From Victivallales bacterium (lineage in GTDB: Bacteria > Verrucomicrobiota > Lentisphaeria > Oligosphaerales > Oligosphaeraceae), in the NCBI GenBank assembly GCA_017543165.1, contig JAFYGL010000238.1:1-8535 (forward strand): 8,535 bases of DNA, given 5' to 3'. A model generated the notes under the pieces. The model had not been told where the DNA came from. It did no database searches and was given only the letters and a program-made list of their open reading frames with translations. A program made the translations under genes and the position numbers. Shown here one piece after another: positions 1 to 6,478 of the stretch. The first letter of the stretch is position 1; each line of letters begins with the position of its first letter.

Positions 1-56
1 CCACAGTCCACAGTCCACAGTCCACTGTCCACTGTCCACTATTCACTGTCCACTTG
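1..56. repeat. 7-bp tandem array overlapping the end of the ABC-F gene
   Basis: Eight consecutive 7-base units are visible: three copies of CCACAGT, two of CCACTGT, then CCACTAT, TCACTGT and CCACTTG. CCACAGT and CCACTGT differ at one base. The array starts at or beyond the left edge, so its full length is unknown. Its last two units lie inside the ABC-F coding region and supply the TGA stop (43-45) and the last few codons. There are no unique spacers, so it is not CRISPR. It is a short-period satellite of the slippage-prone kind, and I assign no function. Confidence 0.85.
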
Positions 57-1911
57 CAATCTGCTCCAGTTCCTGCCATCGTTCATACAGCCGTGCCACT
101 TCCGCCTTCGCATCCTCAAGCTGCTGTGTCAGTTCTGCGGTCTGGCGGCCATATTTCACATGAAAATCAGGAGAACTGAATATGTTCTCCAATTCCTGCA
201 CCTTTTCTTCAGCGGCAAGGATGTTTTCCTCCATTGCCTCCAGTTCCTTCTGTTCGCTCCATTTCAGTTTGCGTTTTGGCGGTTCTGCGCGTTTTGGCGC
301 GGCAGGTGCAGTTTCCGTCTTGGACTGCTGCGTCTTCCTGGGACGATGCTCTGCGTAGTAGGCGTAGTTGCCTGGAGTGAAAGTCAAAGTGCCGTCATCC
401 TCGAATGCAAGAATATGTGTGCAAATGCGGTTGAGGAAATATCGGTCATGGCTAACCACTGCGACGCAGCCGCCAAAGTCCACCAGCGCCTCCTCAAGTA
501 CACGCAACGTGGCCAAATCCAAATCGTTCGTAGGCTCGTCCAATGCCAGGAAATTACCGCCGTTCTTGAGGATGATGGCAAGCACAAGGCGATTACGTTC
601 GCCACCAGAAAGACGCCCCACCTGCGAGTTGATTTCATTGTCCTGGAACAGGTAATTCCTCAAATACGTCCACAGGCTGACTTTTCTGCCGCCGAACATG
701 ACAAAGTCATTGCCCTCGCCCACTTCCTCGAAAACGGTCTTTTCATCATGGAGTTTTACGCGGTGCTGGTCTGCATAGTTGAATACCACACGCTCGCCGA
801 CGCGCACGGAGCCCGTGTCTGGCTGAAGTTCGCCCAGCAGCACACGCAGCAGACTTGTCTTGCCAAGGCCATTGCGCCCAACAATGCCAAGACGCATGCC
901 TTTTTCAAAGTCCAGCGACAGATGCTCAAACAACTTCTTGCCGCCAAGGGACAGTGACACATCCTTCAACTGCACTATTATATTGCCGACTGGCGGCGCC
1001 TCTGGTATCAGCAATTCAACATACTGCTCACGCTTCAAGGCCTCCTGGTTCACCGCATCCTCAAAACGCTGGACACGGCTCCAAGACTTTGTGCCTCGCG
1101 CCTGCGGCGCTCGGCGTATCCAGTCTATTTCGCGGCGAATGAAGGCCAGGCGCTTTGCCTCCTGCGCCTCTGCCTCCTCGATGCGTTCCGCCCTGCGGCG
1201 AAGATAATCAGTGTAGTTGCCGTCGTAGGAATACAATTTGCCCTCGGATAATTCGATTATACGCGTAGCCACCTTGTCCAGGAAATATCTGTCATGGGTG
1301 ACAACAAGGCATGTCTTGCGTGATTTTGGTATAAAGTCCTCCAGCCACTCGATGGTCTCGCTGTCCAGGTGGTTGGTAGGCTCGTCCAGAAGCAGCATAT
1401 CTGGCATGTCCACCAGCACCTTCGCCAATCCCACGCGGCGTTTTTCGCCGCCAGACAACGTATCCACGCACCTGTCCAAAGCGGGAATGGAGAGGGAACT
1501 TGCAAGCATCTCAATGGTGTTGTCCAGGTCCCAGCCGCCACGTTCAGTGATAAATGCCTCCAGTTCATGCTGCCTTTTGCCTTCCGCGTGGCTGAAGTCC
1601 GCAATCATGTCCAGCAATTCAGACGCGCCTTCAAGAATTGACTGGCGCACAGTTGTGCCAGGCGTCAAATCCACTTCCTGCGGGAGGTAGGCTATGCGTA
1701 TGCGCTTGCGTGTGCTGATATCGCCAGTGAAGAAATTCTCATGTCCGCCAAGTATGCGAAGAAGGGAGGATTTGCCGCTGCCATTGCGCCCGACAAGCGC
1801 CACACGCTCCCCTTCCCTTATCAGCAAATCCTGATTGTCGATGAGGACATTTTCCGCTATCTGGAAATGCAACGCCGTGGCGGCAAGCATAACTGGATTC
1901 GATTCGTTCAT
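43..1911 (-). CDS. uup: ABC-F family ATPase, Uup-like
   Basis: A 622-residue soluble protein with two ABC ATPase domains and no membrane segments, the layout of ABC-F proteins. Domain 1 has Walker A GRNGSGKSS (41-49), signature LSGGE (152-156), Walker B LLLDEP (173-178) and switch His in THDR (205-208). Domain 2 has GRNGLGKTS (345-353), LSGGE (434-438), LALDEP (455-460) and SHDR (487-490). The charged linker (about 240-310) carries WIRRAPQARGTKSWSR, close to the Uup-type linker. A basic stretch near 535-550 leads to a C-terminal coiled coil (about 550-618), also typical of Uup. The family acts on ribosomes or, for Uup, also on branched DNA and transposon excision; the role here is inferred from homology. 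The ATG at 1911 has no clear Shine-Dalgarno sequence, and Met8 (1890) is an alternative start. The last residues are encoded by the 7-bp array. All nucleotide-binding motifs are intact, so it should be active. Confidence 0.93.
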   Translation of the reverse strand: MNESNPVMLAATALHFQIAENVLIDNQDLLIREGERVALVGRNGSGKSSLLRILGGHENFFTGDISTRKRIRIAYLPQEVDLTPGTTVRQSILEGASELLDMIADFSHAEGKRQHELEAFITERGGWDLDNTIEMLASSLSIPALDRCVDTLSGGEKRRVGLAKVLVDMPDMLLLDEPTNHLDSETIEWLEDFIPKSRKTCLVVTHDRYFLDKVATRIIELSEGKLYSYDGNYTDYLRRRAERIEEAEAQEAKRLAFIRREIDWIRRAPQARGTKSWSRVQRFEDAVNQEALKREQYVELLIPEAPPVGNIIVQLKDVSLSLGGKKLFEHLSLDFEKGMRLGIVGRNGLGKTSLLRVLLGELQPDTGSVRVGERVVFNYADQHRVKLHDEKTVFEEVGEGNDFVMFGGRKVSLWTYLRNYLFQDNEINSQVGRLSGGERNRLVLAIILKNGGNFLALDEPTNDLDLATLRVLEEALVDFGGCVAVVSHDRYFLNRICTHILAFEDDGTLTFTPGNYAYYAEHRPRKTQQSKTETAPAAPKRAEPPKRKLKWSEQKELEAMEENILAAEEKVQELENIFSSPDFHVKYGRQTAELTQQLEDAKAEVARLYERWQELEQIASGQ

Positions 1912-1959
1912 AATAAGATATTGGCGTAACTATTCAGGCCCATATTAGGCATGTTTTAT

Positions 1960-2042
1960 TTTTATCCACAGATTTCCACAGATTCTCACGGATTACATTC
2001 AAGATGAAATCAGTGAAAATCTGTGGAAATCTGTGGATAAAA
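1960..2042. repeat. 83-bp near-perfect palindrome of 10-bp repeats with two DnaA-box sequences
   Basis: The arms at 1960-1984 and 2018-2042 are perfect 25-bp inverted repeats. Pairing continues inward to about 1999/2003 with only scattered mismatches (1985/2017, 1990/2012, 1995/2007) and one G-T wobble, so almost the whole element folds into one hairpin. Each arm is itself a tandem of 10-mers: 1965-1974 and 1975-1984 are both TCCACAGATT, and 1985-1994 is CTCACGGATT. The outer end of each arm contains TTATCCACA, identical to the classical DnaA-box consensus (1962-1970 on plus, 2032-2040 on minus). It lies between the RNase gene and the ABC-F gene. Neither strand has a T-run after the stem, so it is not a standard terminator. 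It may be a dispersed palindromic repeat. Confidence 0.9.
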
Positions 2043-2077
2043 TGAAATATCCAGACCTTTAAGAGGAGGACTGGATA
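2043..2077 (-). terminator. possible weak terminator of the RNase II-family gene
   Basis: On the minus strand, 16 bases after the RNase stop, TATCCAG and CTGGATA (2071-2077 and 2048-2054) form a 7-bp stem. The 16-base loop can pair a little further (CCT with AGG). A T-rich stretch, TTTCATTTT, follows the stem. The stem is short and AT-containing and the T-tract is interrupted, so intrinsic termination would be weak. Read-through into the ABC-F gene is therefore possible. Confidence 0.35.
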
Positions 2078-2092
2078 GCTACATATTGGTTC

Positions 2093-4075
2093 TCAAAGTC
2101 TCTGCATCACCAAACGAGCACCTTCTGGATGGACTTCCTTGATGCTCACACTGATGTGTTCGCCTGGCCGTGGCTTGTCCCTGGACAGCACAATCCCGCG
2201 CACGCAGTACGTGTCCAATTCAGCAAGGACAAGGCTGCCTTCCACGCGCAAAGCCGTTGCGCCAGTTGGCTTTCCAATGAAGTTGCGCTTCAGGTATTCC
2301 AATATCCAACGTGTGTCCGCCTGGTTCTCCAAGGCACGGTTTCTGCTGGAGGTGCTGTCCACTTTGTCTAGAATTGCAAACAGTTCTTCCTGCGTGTATG
2401 GGCATGGATTTCCAAGACAGTGCGCCTGTATCTGCCTGTGCAGGACCAGGTCCGCATAGCGTCGCAGTGGTGAACTGACCTGTATATACAGGTCCAGTCC
2501 CAGGCCGAAATGTGGTTGCGGATAGGTGGAAAGGCGTGTGCGCTTCATGCGCCGCACCTGCTGGTCAAAGAAGAATGGTTCGTACTCATGCACGCTGCAT
2601 ACTGGAGCGGAAGGAGGCTCCTGCACACGATATATGACTGGTATCTCGTTGTGCAAGGCATATTTTGCCGCTGCGTAGTTGACCTGCACCATGAATTCCG
2701 CCACCAGACGATGCGCTGCAGTGTTCTGGTTTTCCAGCCAGACGCGCACATCGTCCCCTTCCACGCGAACGCGCACTTCTGGCCTGTTCAGCACCACGGC
2801 GCCATCCGCCTCACGCGCCTTGCGCATGGCATCAGCCAGCATAAGCAGGTCATTCAGGGCAATGGACAGTTCGCTCTGCTCGTTTTCCAAAATGTCATCC
2901 GCCTCGATATAGGTAAGCCGCCTGTTCACGGCGACTATTGCAGGCGATATGCTCCAGTCCAGTATCTCCCCATCCTTGCTCAGGCGCAGATTGAATGCCA
3001 GGCAGGGGCGTTCCACGCCCTGTTTCAGGCTTGCCAGGTCGCAGCTAAGCCTTTCAGGGAACATCTTCACCATTGTTGTTGGCAGATACAGCGAAAGTGG
3101 CCTGTCCGCCGCCGCCTCGTCCAACACATCGTCCTTGTTCACATAGCATGCGGGGTCGGCAATATACACGCCGACCAGATAATCCTCTCCTTCGCGGCGA
3201 CAGGACATTGCATCGTCAATTTCCCTTGTCTCCTCATCGTCGATGCTGAAAATCAGTTCATTCTTCACCAGGGAACGCCCTTCCCTGTTGAAGTCATCTG
3301 GCAAAGCATCTGCCGCCTCAAGCACCGCAGTCGAGAAGCCTGCATGTATGCCATTTGCAAGCAGAAATTCATCCGCCCCTTCTGGGACACGATGAACTGC
3401 CTTCAGCACGGACAATGCACATTCCCGTATAGGGTTGCGCCCTGCCGCATTGGCAAGCAAGGTCACAGCGTCGCTGTTGGTGCCGCAGAGCAGATAATCG
3501 GCAATGTTCTTGACAAAGCCCTCCAGTTCCTCGGGTATCTGGAATGGCTCGCTTCCTTTATGGCCCATCGCCTCTGCCAGCCAGGCGGCCGCCCTGTCCC
3601 TCCTGGCAGCCTTTTCCGCCCGCAATTGCTTCAGGCGGCGCATTTCCTCGGCTTCCTCCGCAGTACGGACCTTCACCAAAGAGGCATTGCCAACTACGCG
3701 CTGGAAATGTATCACGTCATCTGGCAACACACGTGCCAGCGTGGATATATGCAAAGGTTCCCTGTCCCCAAAATAACTTTCCGATATATCGCCAAAACTC
3801 TTGTCTCCAGGCGTTTCGCTGGCGATTTCCCAGATGAAATCACAGTCCACCTCCGCCTTGGCTGCATCGATTTTGGCATTCAAATCAGCCAATTCGCGTC
3901 GTAAATCACCAGTCGCCACGCCATAGCTGCACAATATCTGCTTAGGAGCGACGCGTATCGTATTCAAGAACTTGTCCTTGAGCTGGATTTTGCTTTCCCC
4001 CTCGCGGACAACGCCCCCAAGTTCATAGCCATTTCCAGCCAGGTAATCTATAATTTCATTCTCTTTATATGGCAT
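2093..4075 (-). CDS. RNase II/RNase R-family 3'-5' exoribonuclease (RNB domain)
   Basis: A 660-residue cytoplasmic protein. The RNB catalytic core begins about residue 265. The metal-binding motif is at 278-289, SIDDEETREIDDA, giving D279, E285, D287 and D288; by alignment with RNase II (D201, D207, D209, D210) the second Asp is replaced by Glu. The RNA-clamping and catalytic arginine motif SSPLRRYADLVLHR is at 534-547. A short S1-like beta segment closes the protein (about 600-660). The N-terminal 260 residues do not show obvious paired cold-shock domains and include a basic, Ala-rich helix (about 139-170). Length and layout resemble the shorter RNase II type more than RNase R (usually over 700 residues). 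RNase II-type enzymes degrade mRNA processively from the 3' end using divalent metal. The ATG at 4075 is preceded by a good Shine-Dalgarno sequence (AGAGG, spacing 5) and a promoter at 4105-4133. I leave the symbol blank because rnb versus rnr cannot be decided by eye. Confidence 0.92.
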   Translation of the reverse strand: MPYKENEIIDYLAGNGYELGGVVREGESKIQLKDKFLNTIRVAPKQILCSYGVATGDLRRELADLNAKIDAAKAEVDCDFIWEIASETPGDKSFGDISESYFGDREPLHISTLARVLPDDVIHFQRVVGNASLVKVRTAEEAEEMRRLKQLRAEKAARRDRAAAWLAEAMGHKGSEPFQIPEELEGFVKNIADYLLCGTNSDAVTLLANAAGRNPIRECALSVLKAVHRVPEGADEFLLANGIHAGFSTAVLEAADALPDDFNREGRSLVKNELIFSIDDEETREIDDAMSCRREGEDYLVGVYIADPACYVNKDDVLDEAAADRPLSLYLPTTMVKMFPERLSCDLASLKQGVERPCLAFNLRLSKDGEILDWSISPAIVAVNRRLTYIEADDILENEQSELSIALNDLLMLADAMRKAREADGAVVLNRPEVRVRVEGDDVRVWLENQNTAAHRLVAEFMVQVNYAAAKYALHNEIPVIYRVQEPPSAPVCSVHEYEPFFFDQQVRRMKRTRLSTYPQPHFGLGLDLYIQVSSPLRRYADLVLHRQIQAHCLGNPCPYTQEELFAILDKVDSTSSRNRALENQADTRWILEYLKRNFIGKPTGATALRVEGSLVLAELDTYCVRGIVLSRDKPRPGEHISVSIKEVHPEGARLVMQRL

Positions 4076-4104
4076 AATTCCTCTGTATTTAGAAAAAACG
4101 CGGG

Positions 4105-4133
4105 AATATAATTCAATTTCACCCTAATTCCAA
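4105..4133 (-). promoter_or_regulatory. sigma70-type promoter of the RNase gene
   Basis: Read on the minus strand, TTGGAA (4128-4133) and TATATT (4105-4110) are separated by exactly 17 bp. They match the -35 and -10 consensus at 4 of 6 and 5 of 6 positions. The expected start lies near 4098, giving a leader of about 22 bases that contains the AGAGG ribosome-binding site just before the ATG at 4075. If this promoter is used, the 72-bp structured element at 4176-4247 is upstream of it and not in the mRNA leader. Confidence 0.55.
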
Positions 4134-4175
4134 CAGAAATCAGGAAATAATCTGCCAGTTTTTCCACGCGTCACG

Positions 4176-4247
4176 TTTATCTGCGCGGCCATTGGCCGCG
4201 CATCAGGACGCGATGTTTCCAGACGGCTTCGGTGCCGCGCAGATAAA
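4176..4247. repeat. 72-bp structured inverted-repeat element with alternative pairings
   Basis: The ends, 4176-4189 (TTTATCTGCGCGGC) and 4234-4247, are perfect 14-bp inverted repeats. A second GC-rich hairpin, TGCGCGGCC/GGCCGCGCA with a 3-base loop (4182-4190/4194-4202), uses the same left-hand bases. So the left arm can pair either with its close neighbour or with the distant end, but not fully with both. A third small stem, CGGC/GCCG around TTCGGT (4224-4237), lies inside. The element sits between the terminator of the barrel gene and the promoter of the RNase gene. It could be a palindromic repeat, a small RNA or a back-up terminator; no T-run supports the last. Its length and closed ends recall a tRNA, but there is no T-loop motif. 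Confidence 0.75.
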
Positions 4248-4288
4248 AAAAGAACCTGGCCTCTGCATTTGCAGAACCAGGTTCTTTT
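4245..4288 (-). terminator. strong intrinsic terminator of the beta-barrel gene
   Basis: On the minus strand, 21 bases after the stop of the barrel gene, a perfect 12-bp stem (AAAAGAACCTGG at 4248-4259 with CCAGGTTCTTTT at 4277-4288) is capped by a second 6-bp stem (TCTGCA/TGCAGA, 4262-4267/4270-4275). It ends in a run of seven T on the minus strand (4245-4251). On the plus strand the stem is followed by only four T, so termination is mainly of minus-strand transcripts. A 12-bp palindrome, TAAGCTAGCTTA (4291-4302), lies between the stop codon and the hairpin. Confidence 0.9.
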
Positions 4289-4309
4289 GCTAAGCTAGCT
4301 TAATTCAGC

Positions 4310-5254
4310 TTAGAACTTGACGTTCAGCTGAACGCCCCACAGAGTGTTGCAGCCGCTCTTCATGTTGGGGTTGCCATTCCACTTCCAGGTTTCACGATAG
4401 TCATGATCCAGGCACCATGCCAACTTGCCGAATGGGCCGAAGCTCACATTGTCAGTAATGGCAAAGTTCACATCCACTGACCAGACCAGTGTGGCAAGAC
4501 CATTCTTGTCCGCATCAGTAAAGCGCCAGTCATCATTCATGTGGTTGCATGCGCCCATGAACCACTTGGCATTTTCCCAGAACAGTTCCAGTGAGGAGTC
4601 GACACCCAACTTTTCGGTAACTGCAAAACCGCCCTTCACGTATGGGACAATCTGCCACTCTTCATTCTCGAAGTCATTGTTGAACTTGATACCAGGTGTG
4701 ATGCCCAGCTTGTCGTCACAGCACTTGAATTCGCCAGTCTTGACATCAAGAGTCAGCTTCATCTTGGTGTTGCCAGGATAGTTCCAGCCAGTGCGCTTTG
4801 GCATATCCCAGTAGGTATAGCTCAAATCAAATGTCAGGCTCTTGACCACATCCAGGTCGGCGATGGTGTACCATGCGCCAACATAGTAGTCGATTTCTTC
4901 TGGCTCGTACTGGACGCCACCAACGCCGTCGCCCTTCACGCCTTCGTTGTAGTCATTCCAGTCATTGGCCACCCAGATACCACCATAGATACCTGAATTT
5001 GCAGTGACATCCCAGCTCAGGGTGAGATCACCGAACAGCATGCTCTCAGGATTGAGAATCTTGCCGTCTGACATGTATGCGGAGGCATACTGCAGATTGA
5101 TGTTGACTGATGGAATCAAAGCATCTGCATTGAATTCGATTGTCGGGATGAGAACTTTCTGTTCGCTTGCTGCTGGAGCAGCAGCTTCATCTGCCATAAG
5201 ACCTGTAGCACCAACCAGTGCAGCAGCTGCAATGCCAAAAAGCATCTTCTTCAT
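4310..5254 (-). CDS. secreted beta-barrel-like outer membrane protein
   Basis: A 314-residue protein starting at the ATG at 5254. The longer open frame back to 5383 is rejected because it crosses the promoter and encodes no plausible leader. The start has AGGAAG upstream (spacing about 8). Residues 1-21 are a clear signal peptide: MKKM, a hydrophobic Ala/Gly/Leu core, then LMA before DEAAAP, a type I cleavage site. After an Ala-rich spacer the mature part is rich in alternating aromatic/polar strands, such as LTFDLSYTYW and SGIYGGIWV, and ends in VQLNVKF. A C-terminal Phe is the usual insertion signal of outer membrane barrels. The SGIYGGIWVAND and EIDYYVGAWY segments recall TorF-type putative porins (family TIGR02001), but this is by eye only. 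There is a Cys-Cys pair in the FKCCDDKLG segment. It is likely an abundant single-gene transcript, with its own promoter and strong terminator. Substrate unknown. Confidence 0.8.
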   Translation of the reverse strand: MKKMLFGIAAAALVGATGLMADEAAAPAASEQKVLIPTIEFNADALIPSVNINLQYASAYMSDGKILNPESMLFGDLTLSWDVTANSGIYGGIWVANDWNDYNEGVKGDGVGGVQYEPEEIDYYVGAWYTIADLDVVKSLTFDLSYTYWDMPKRTGWNYPGNTKMKLTLDVKTGEFKCCDDKLGITPGIKFNNDFENEEWQIVPYVKGGFAVTEKLGVDSSLELFWENAKWFMGACNHMNDDWRFTDADKNGLATLVWSVDVNFAITDNVSFGPFGKLAWCLDHDYRETWKWNGNPNMKSGCNTLWGVQLNVKF

Positions 5255-5351
5255 AGTCTTTTCTTCCTCATTTTTGAAGTTTCTAATCCATCTGGCAAAA
5301 TACCAGAACCACATTACTGGCCGACGCCCTATCGACCTTAAAACCGCCGAG

Positions 5352-5379
5352 AATATAGCAAGCTTCCATGTTTTGTAAA
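5352..5379 (-). promoter_or_regulatory. promoter of the beta-barrel gene
   Basis: Read on the minus strand, TTTACA (5374-5379) and TATATT (5352-5357) are 16 bp apart and match the -35 and -10 consensus at 5 of 6 positions each. The predicted start near 5345 gives a leader of about 90 bases before the ATG at 5254. The position of this promoter inside the extended open frame is one reason to prefer the downstream start. Confidence 0.6.
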
Positions 5380-5383
5380 ACAT
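5368..5383. promoter_or_regulatory. operator-like palindrome over the -35 box
   Basis: ATGTTTTGTAAAACAT is a perfect inverted repeat with 7-bp arms and a 2-bp centre. It fully covers the predicted -35 box (5374-5379) of the beta-barrel gene. This size and position are typical of a dimeric repressor site, but I cannot name the regulator, and AT-rich promoters can contain such palindromes by chance. Confidence 0.45.
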
Positions 5384-5416
5384 AATTTTCAGTTTTTTCC
5401 AAAAAAACTGAAAATT
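5384..5416. repeat. AT-rich 15-bp perfect inverted repeat
   Basis: AATTTTCAGTTTTTT (5384-5398) and its exact complement (5402-5416) flank a 3-base loop. It follows the hydrolase gene by about 60 bp and abuts the palindrome and -35 region of the barrel promoter. It could be a weak terminator of the purD-HAD-hydrolase transcript, although no clear T-run follows on the minus strand, or an UP-like or regulator-binding element for the barrel promoter. The stem has only a CAG/CTG step as GC content. Confidence 0.5.
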
Positions 5417-5440
5417 TACATGAAAAACTTATTTTTCTGT

Positions 5441-5482
5441 TTCTTAAATGCAAAAAAATAGTTCTTAAATGCAAAAAACTAG
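5441..5482. repeat. 21-bp tandem duplication at the 3' end of the hydrolase gene
   Basis: Two adjacent 21-base copies beginning TTCTTAAATGCAAAAAA (5441-5461 and 5462-5482) differ at a single base. The inner copy contains the TAG stop of the hydrolase gene (5479-5481). The one-base difference falls at the C of CTAG, so the outer copy lacks the stop triplet. This looks like a recent local duplication. Confidence 0.85.
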
Positions 5483-6444
5483 CGTGCAAGGCCTTCCGCC
5501 GCCAATGCAAGGTCTCTCTCCTCCAGTTCCTCCTGTCCAGTCTTGACACGTTTCAATGGCTTGAAATACTCGTTGAACAACTGGAAAAGCGTGCCTTCGT
5601 ATTCTGCGGTGGCAAAGTCGCACACGCCATGCTGGTTGCCTCCACAGTAATATACGGTTACCTTGCCATTCTCCTCCACATATTCCGCATCGGATGTGTT
5701 GATTTCATATACATCTGGATGCTCAACTGGCATTGGCCTGTGCGTATAGTCTGGAAACAGGATTGGACGGTTTCCCTCCTCCCAGTCAATCAGATTCCTT
5801 GTCCTGGCAATATATGTGTCGTAGTTGGGATTCTTGTTTTCCTCGTTTATGAATTCTGTGCCGTATGAAAGGTAGATTCTCTTGTCCTCTGGCATGTAGT
5901 ACATGGCGGGGCCGCCCACATATTTCTTGTCGCCGTAGATTTCCCTGTCCATAAGACGCCAATGCTGCAAGTCCTTGGATTCAAGAAAGCGGAAAGTGAA
6001 AATCGGATAGCGCTTGTCGTCCGTCTCAAACAGCATTATATAGCGTTCGCCGTCAAAAATCGTGCTTGTGTTATAGACATATCCGTATGGGTAGTCCAGG
6101 ATGCAAAGCGGCTCCGACCAGTGAATCATGTCCTCAGACCAAACAATGTCAATTTTTCTGGCAAGCCAGTGTCCAGGATGGTCTCCCATGTATGAGCCCA
6201 CGCAGTAGCACTTGTCGCCTGCCACGAAAGCCGAATTGAAATAGTGGTTGTGAAGCACTTCGCAGACCTTCTTGTCGGTGCCCGCCTCGAATATGGCGGC
6301 CCTGTCAACTTCGCCCTTTGCAAGGTTGCCTTCGTTGAACGCCGTCAAATTGTAAAGGACATACTTCCTGCCCTTGAACAAGAAAGGCGTGGCTTCCGAA
6401 CGACCTGTACTGTAAGTGATGTTTTTCCAAATGCTCTTGTCCAT
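5479..6444 (-). CDS. five-bladed beta-propeller glycoside hydrolase-like protein
   Basis: A 321-residue protein without signal peptide or membrane segment, so probably cytoplasmic. It shows the repeating blade pattern of the GH43/GH32/GH117-type superfamily: strand pairs followed by an S/R-x-D/N-L/M-x-x-W turn at VWSEDMIHWSEP (101-112), LESKDLQHWR (154-163) and RTRNLIDWEEG (214-224). The first blade is suggested by ATPFLFKGRKYVLYN (18-32) and later strands by VTVYYCGGN (262-270). Acidic and His residues near ligand-facing loops include HNHYFNSAF (65-73), TDDKRYP (141-147) and EHPDVYE (241-247), but I cannot assign the catalytic pair. Length is normal for a single-domain propeller. It follows the HAD gene by 34 bp and probably shares its transcript, which suggests intracellular handling of a small sugar or glycoside. 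The ATG at 6444 has no clear Shine-Dalgarno sequence. The substrate is unknown, and a non-catalytic or phosphorylase role is possible. Confidence 0.75.
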   Translation of the reverse strand: MDKSIWKNITYSTGRSEATPFLFKGRKYVLYNLTAFNEGNLAKGEVDRAAIFEAGTDKKVCEVLHNHYFNSAFVAGDKCYCVGSYMGDHPGHWLARKIDIVWSEDMIHWSEPLCILDYPYGYVYNTSTIFDGERYIMLFETDDKRYPIFTFRFLESKDLQHWRLMDREIYGDKKYVGGPAMYYMPEDKRIYLSYGTEFINEENKNPNYDTYIARTRNLIDWEEGNRPILFPDYTHRPMPVEHPDVYEINTSDAEYVEENGKVTVYYCGGNQHGVCDFATAEYEGTLFQLFNEYFKPLKRVKTGQEELEERDLALAAEGLAR

Positions 6445-6478
6445 GTTTGCGATTTACAAATTATCAATATGGCAATTT

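Noticed and set aside
1..56. CRISPR array
   Set aside because: The units are 7 bp, directly adjacent and without unique spacers; no cas genes are present.
160..957. 265-codon plus-strand open frame opposite the ABC-F gene
   Set aside because: It lies fully antisense to conserved Walker and signature motifs of the ABC-F gene, and has no recognisable motif of its own.
1960..2042. Replication origin
   Set aside because: Only two exact DnaA boxes, no AT-rich unwinding region of note, and no dnaA, dnaN or other origin-linked genes nearby.
2510..3904. 464-codon open frame on the plus strand opposite the RNase gene
   Set aside because: It is antisense to a clear RNB-domain gene. Its translation is Cys/His/Gln-rich with no domain or motif, as expected for a shadow frame.
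4176..4247. tRNA-like 72-base element
   Set aside because: Length and paired ends are suggestive, but there is no TTCGA-type T-loop on either strand, no normal D-arm, and the end stem is 14 bp rather than 7.
5255..5383. N-terminal extension of the beta-barrel gene from an upstream ATG
   Set aside because: The downstream ATG gives a textbook signal peptide and has a ribosome-binding site. The extension overlaps the -10/-35 boxes.
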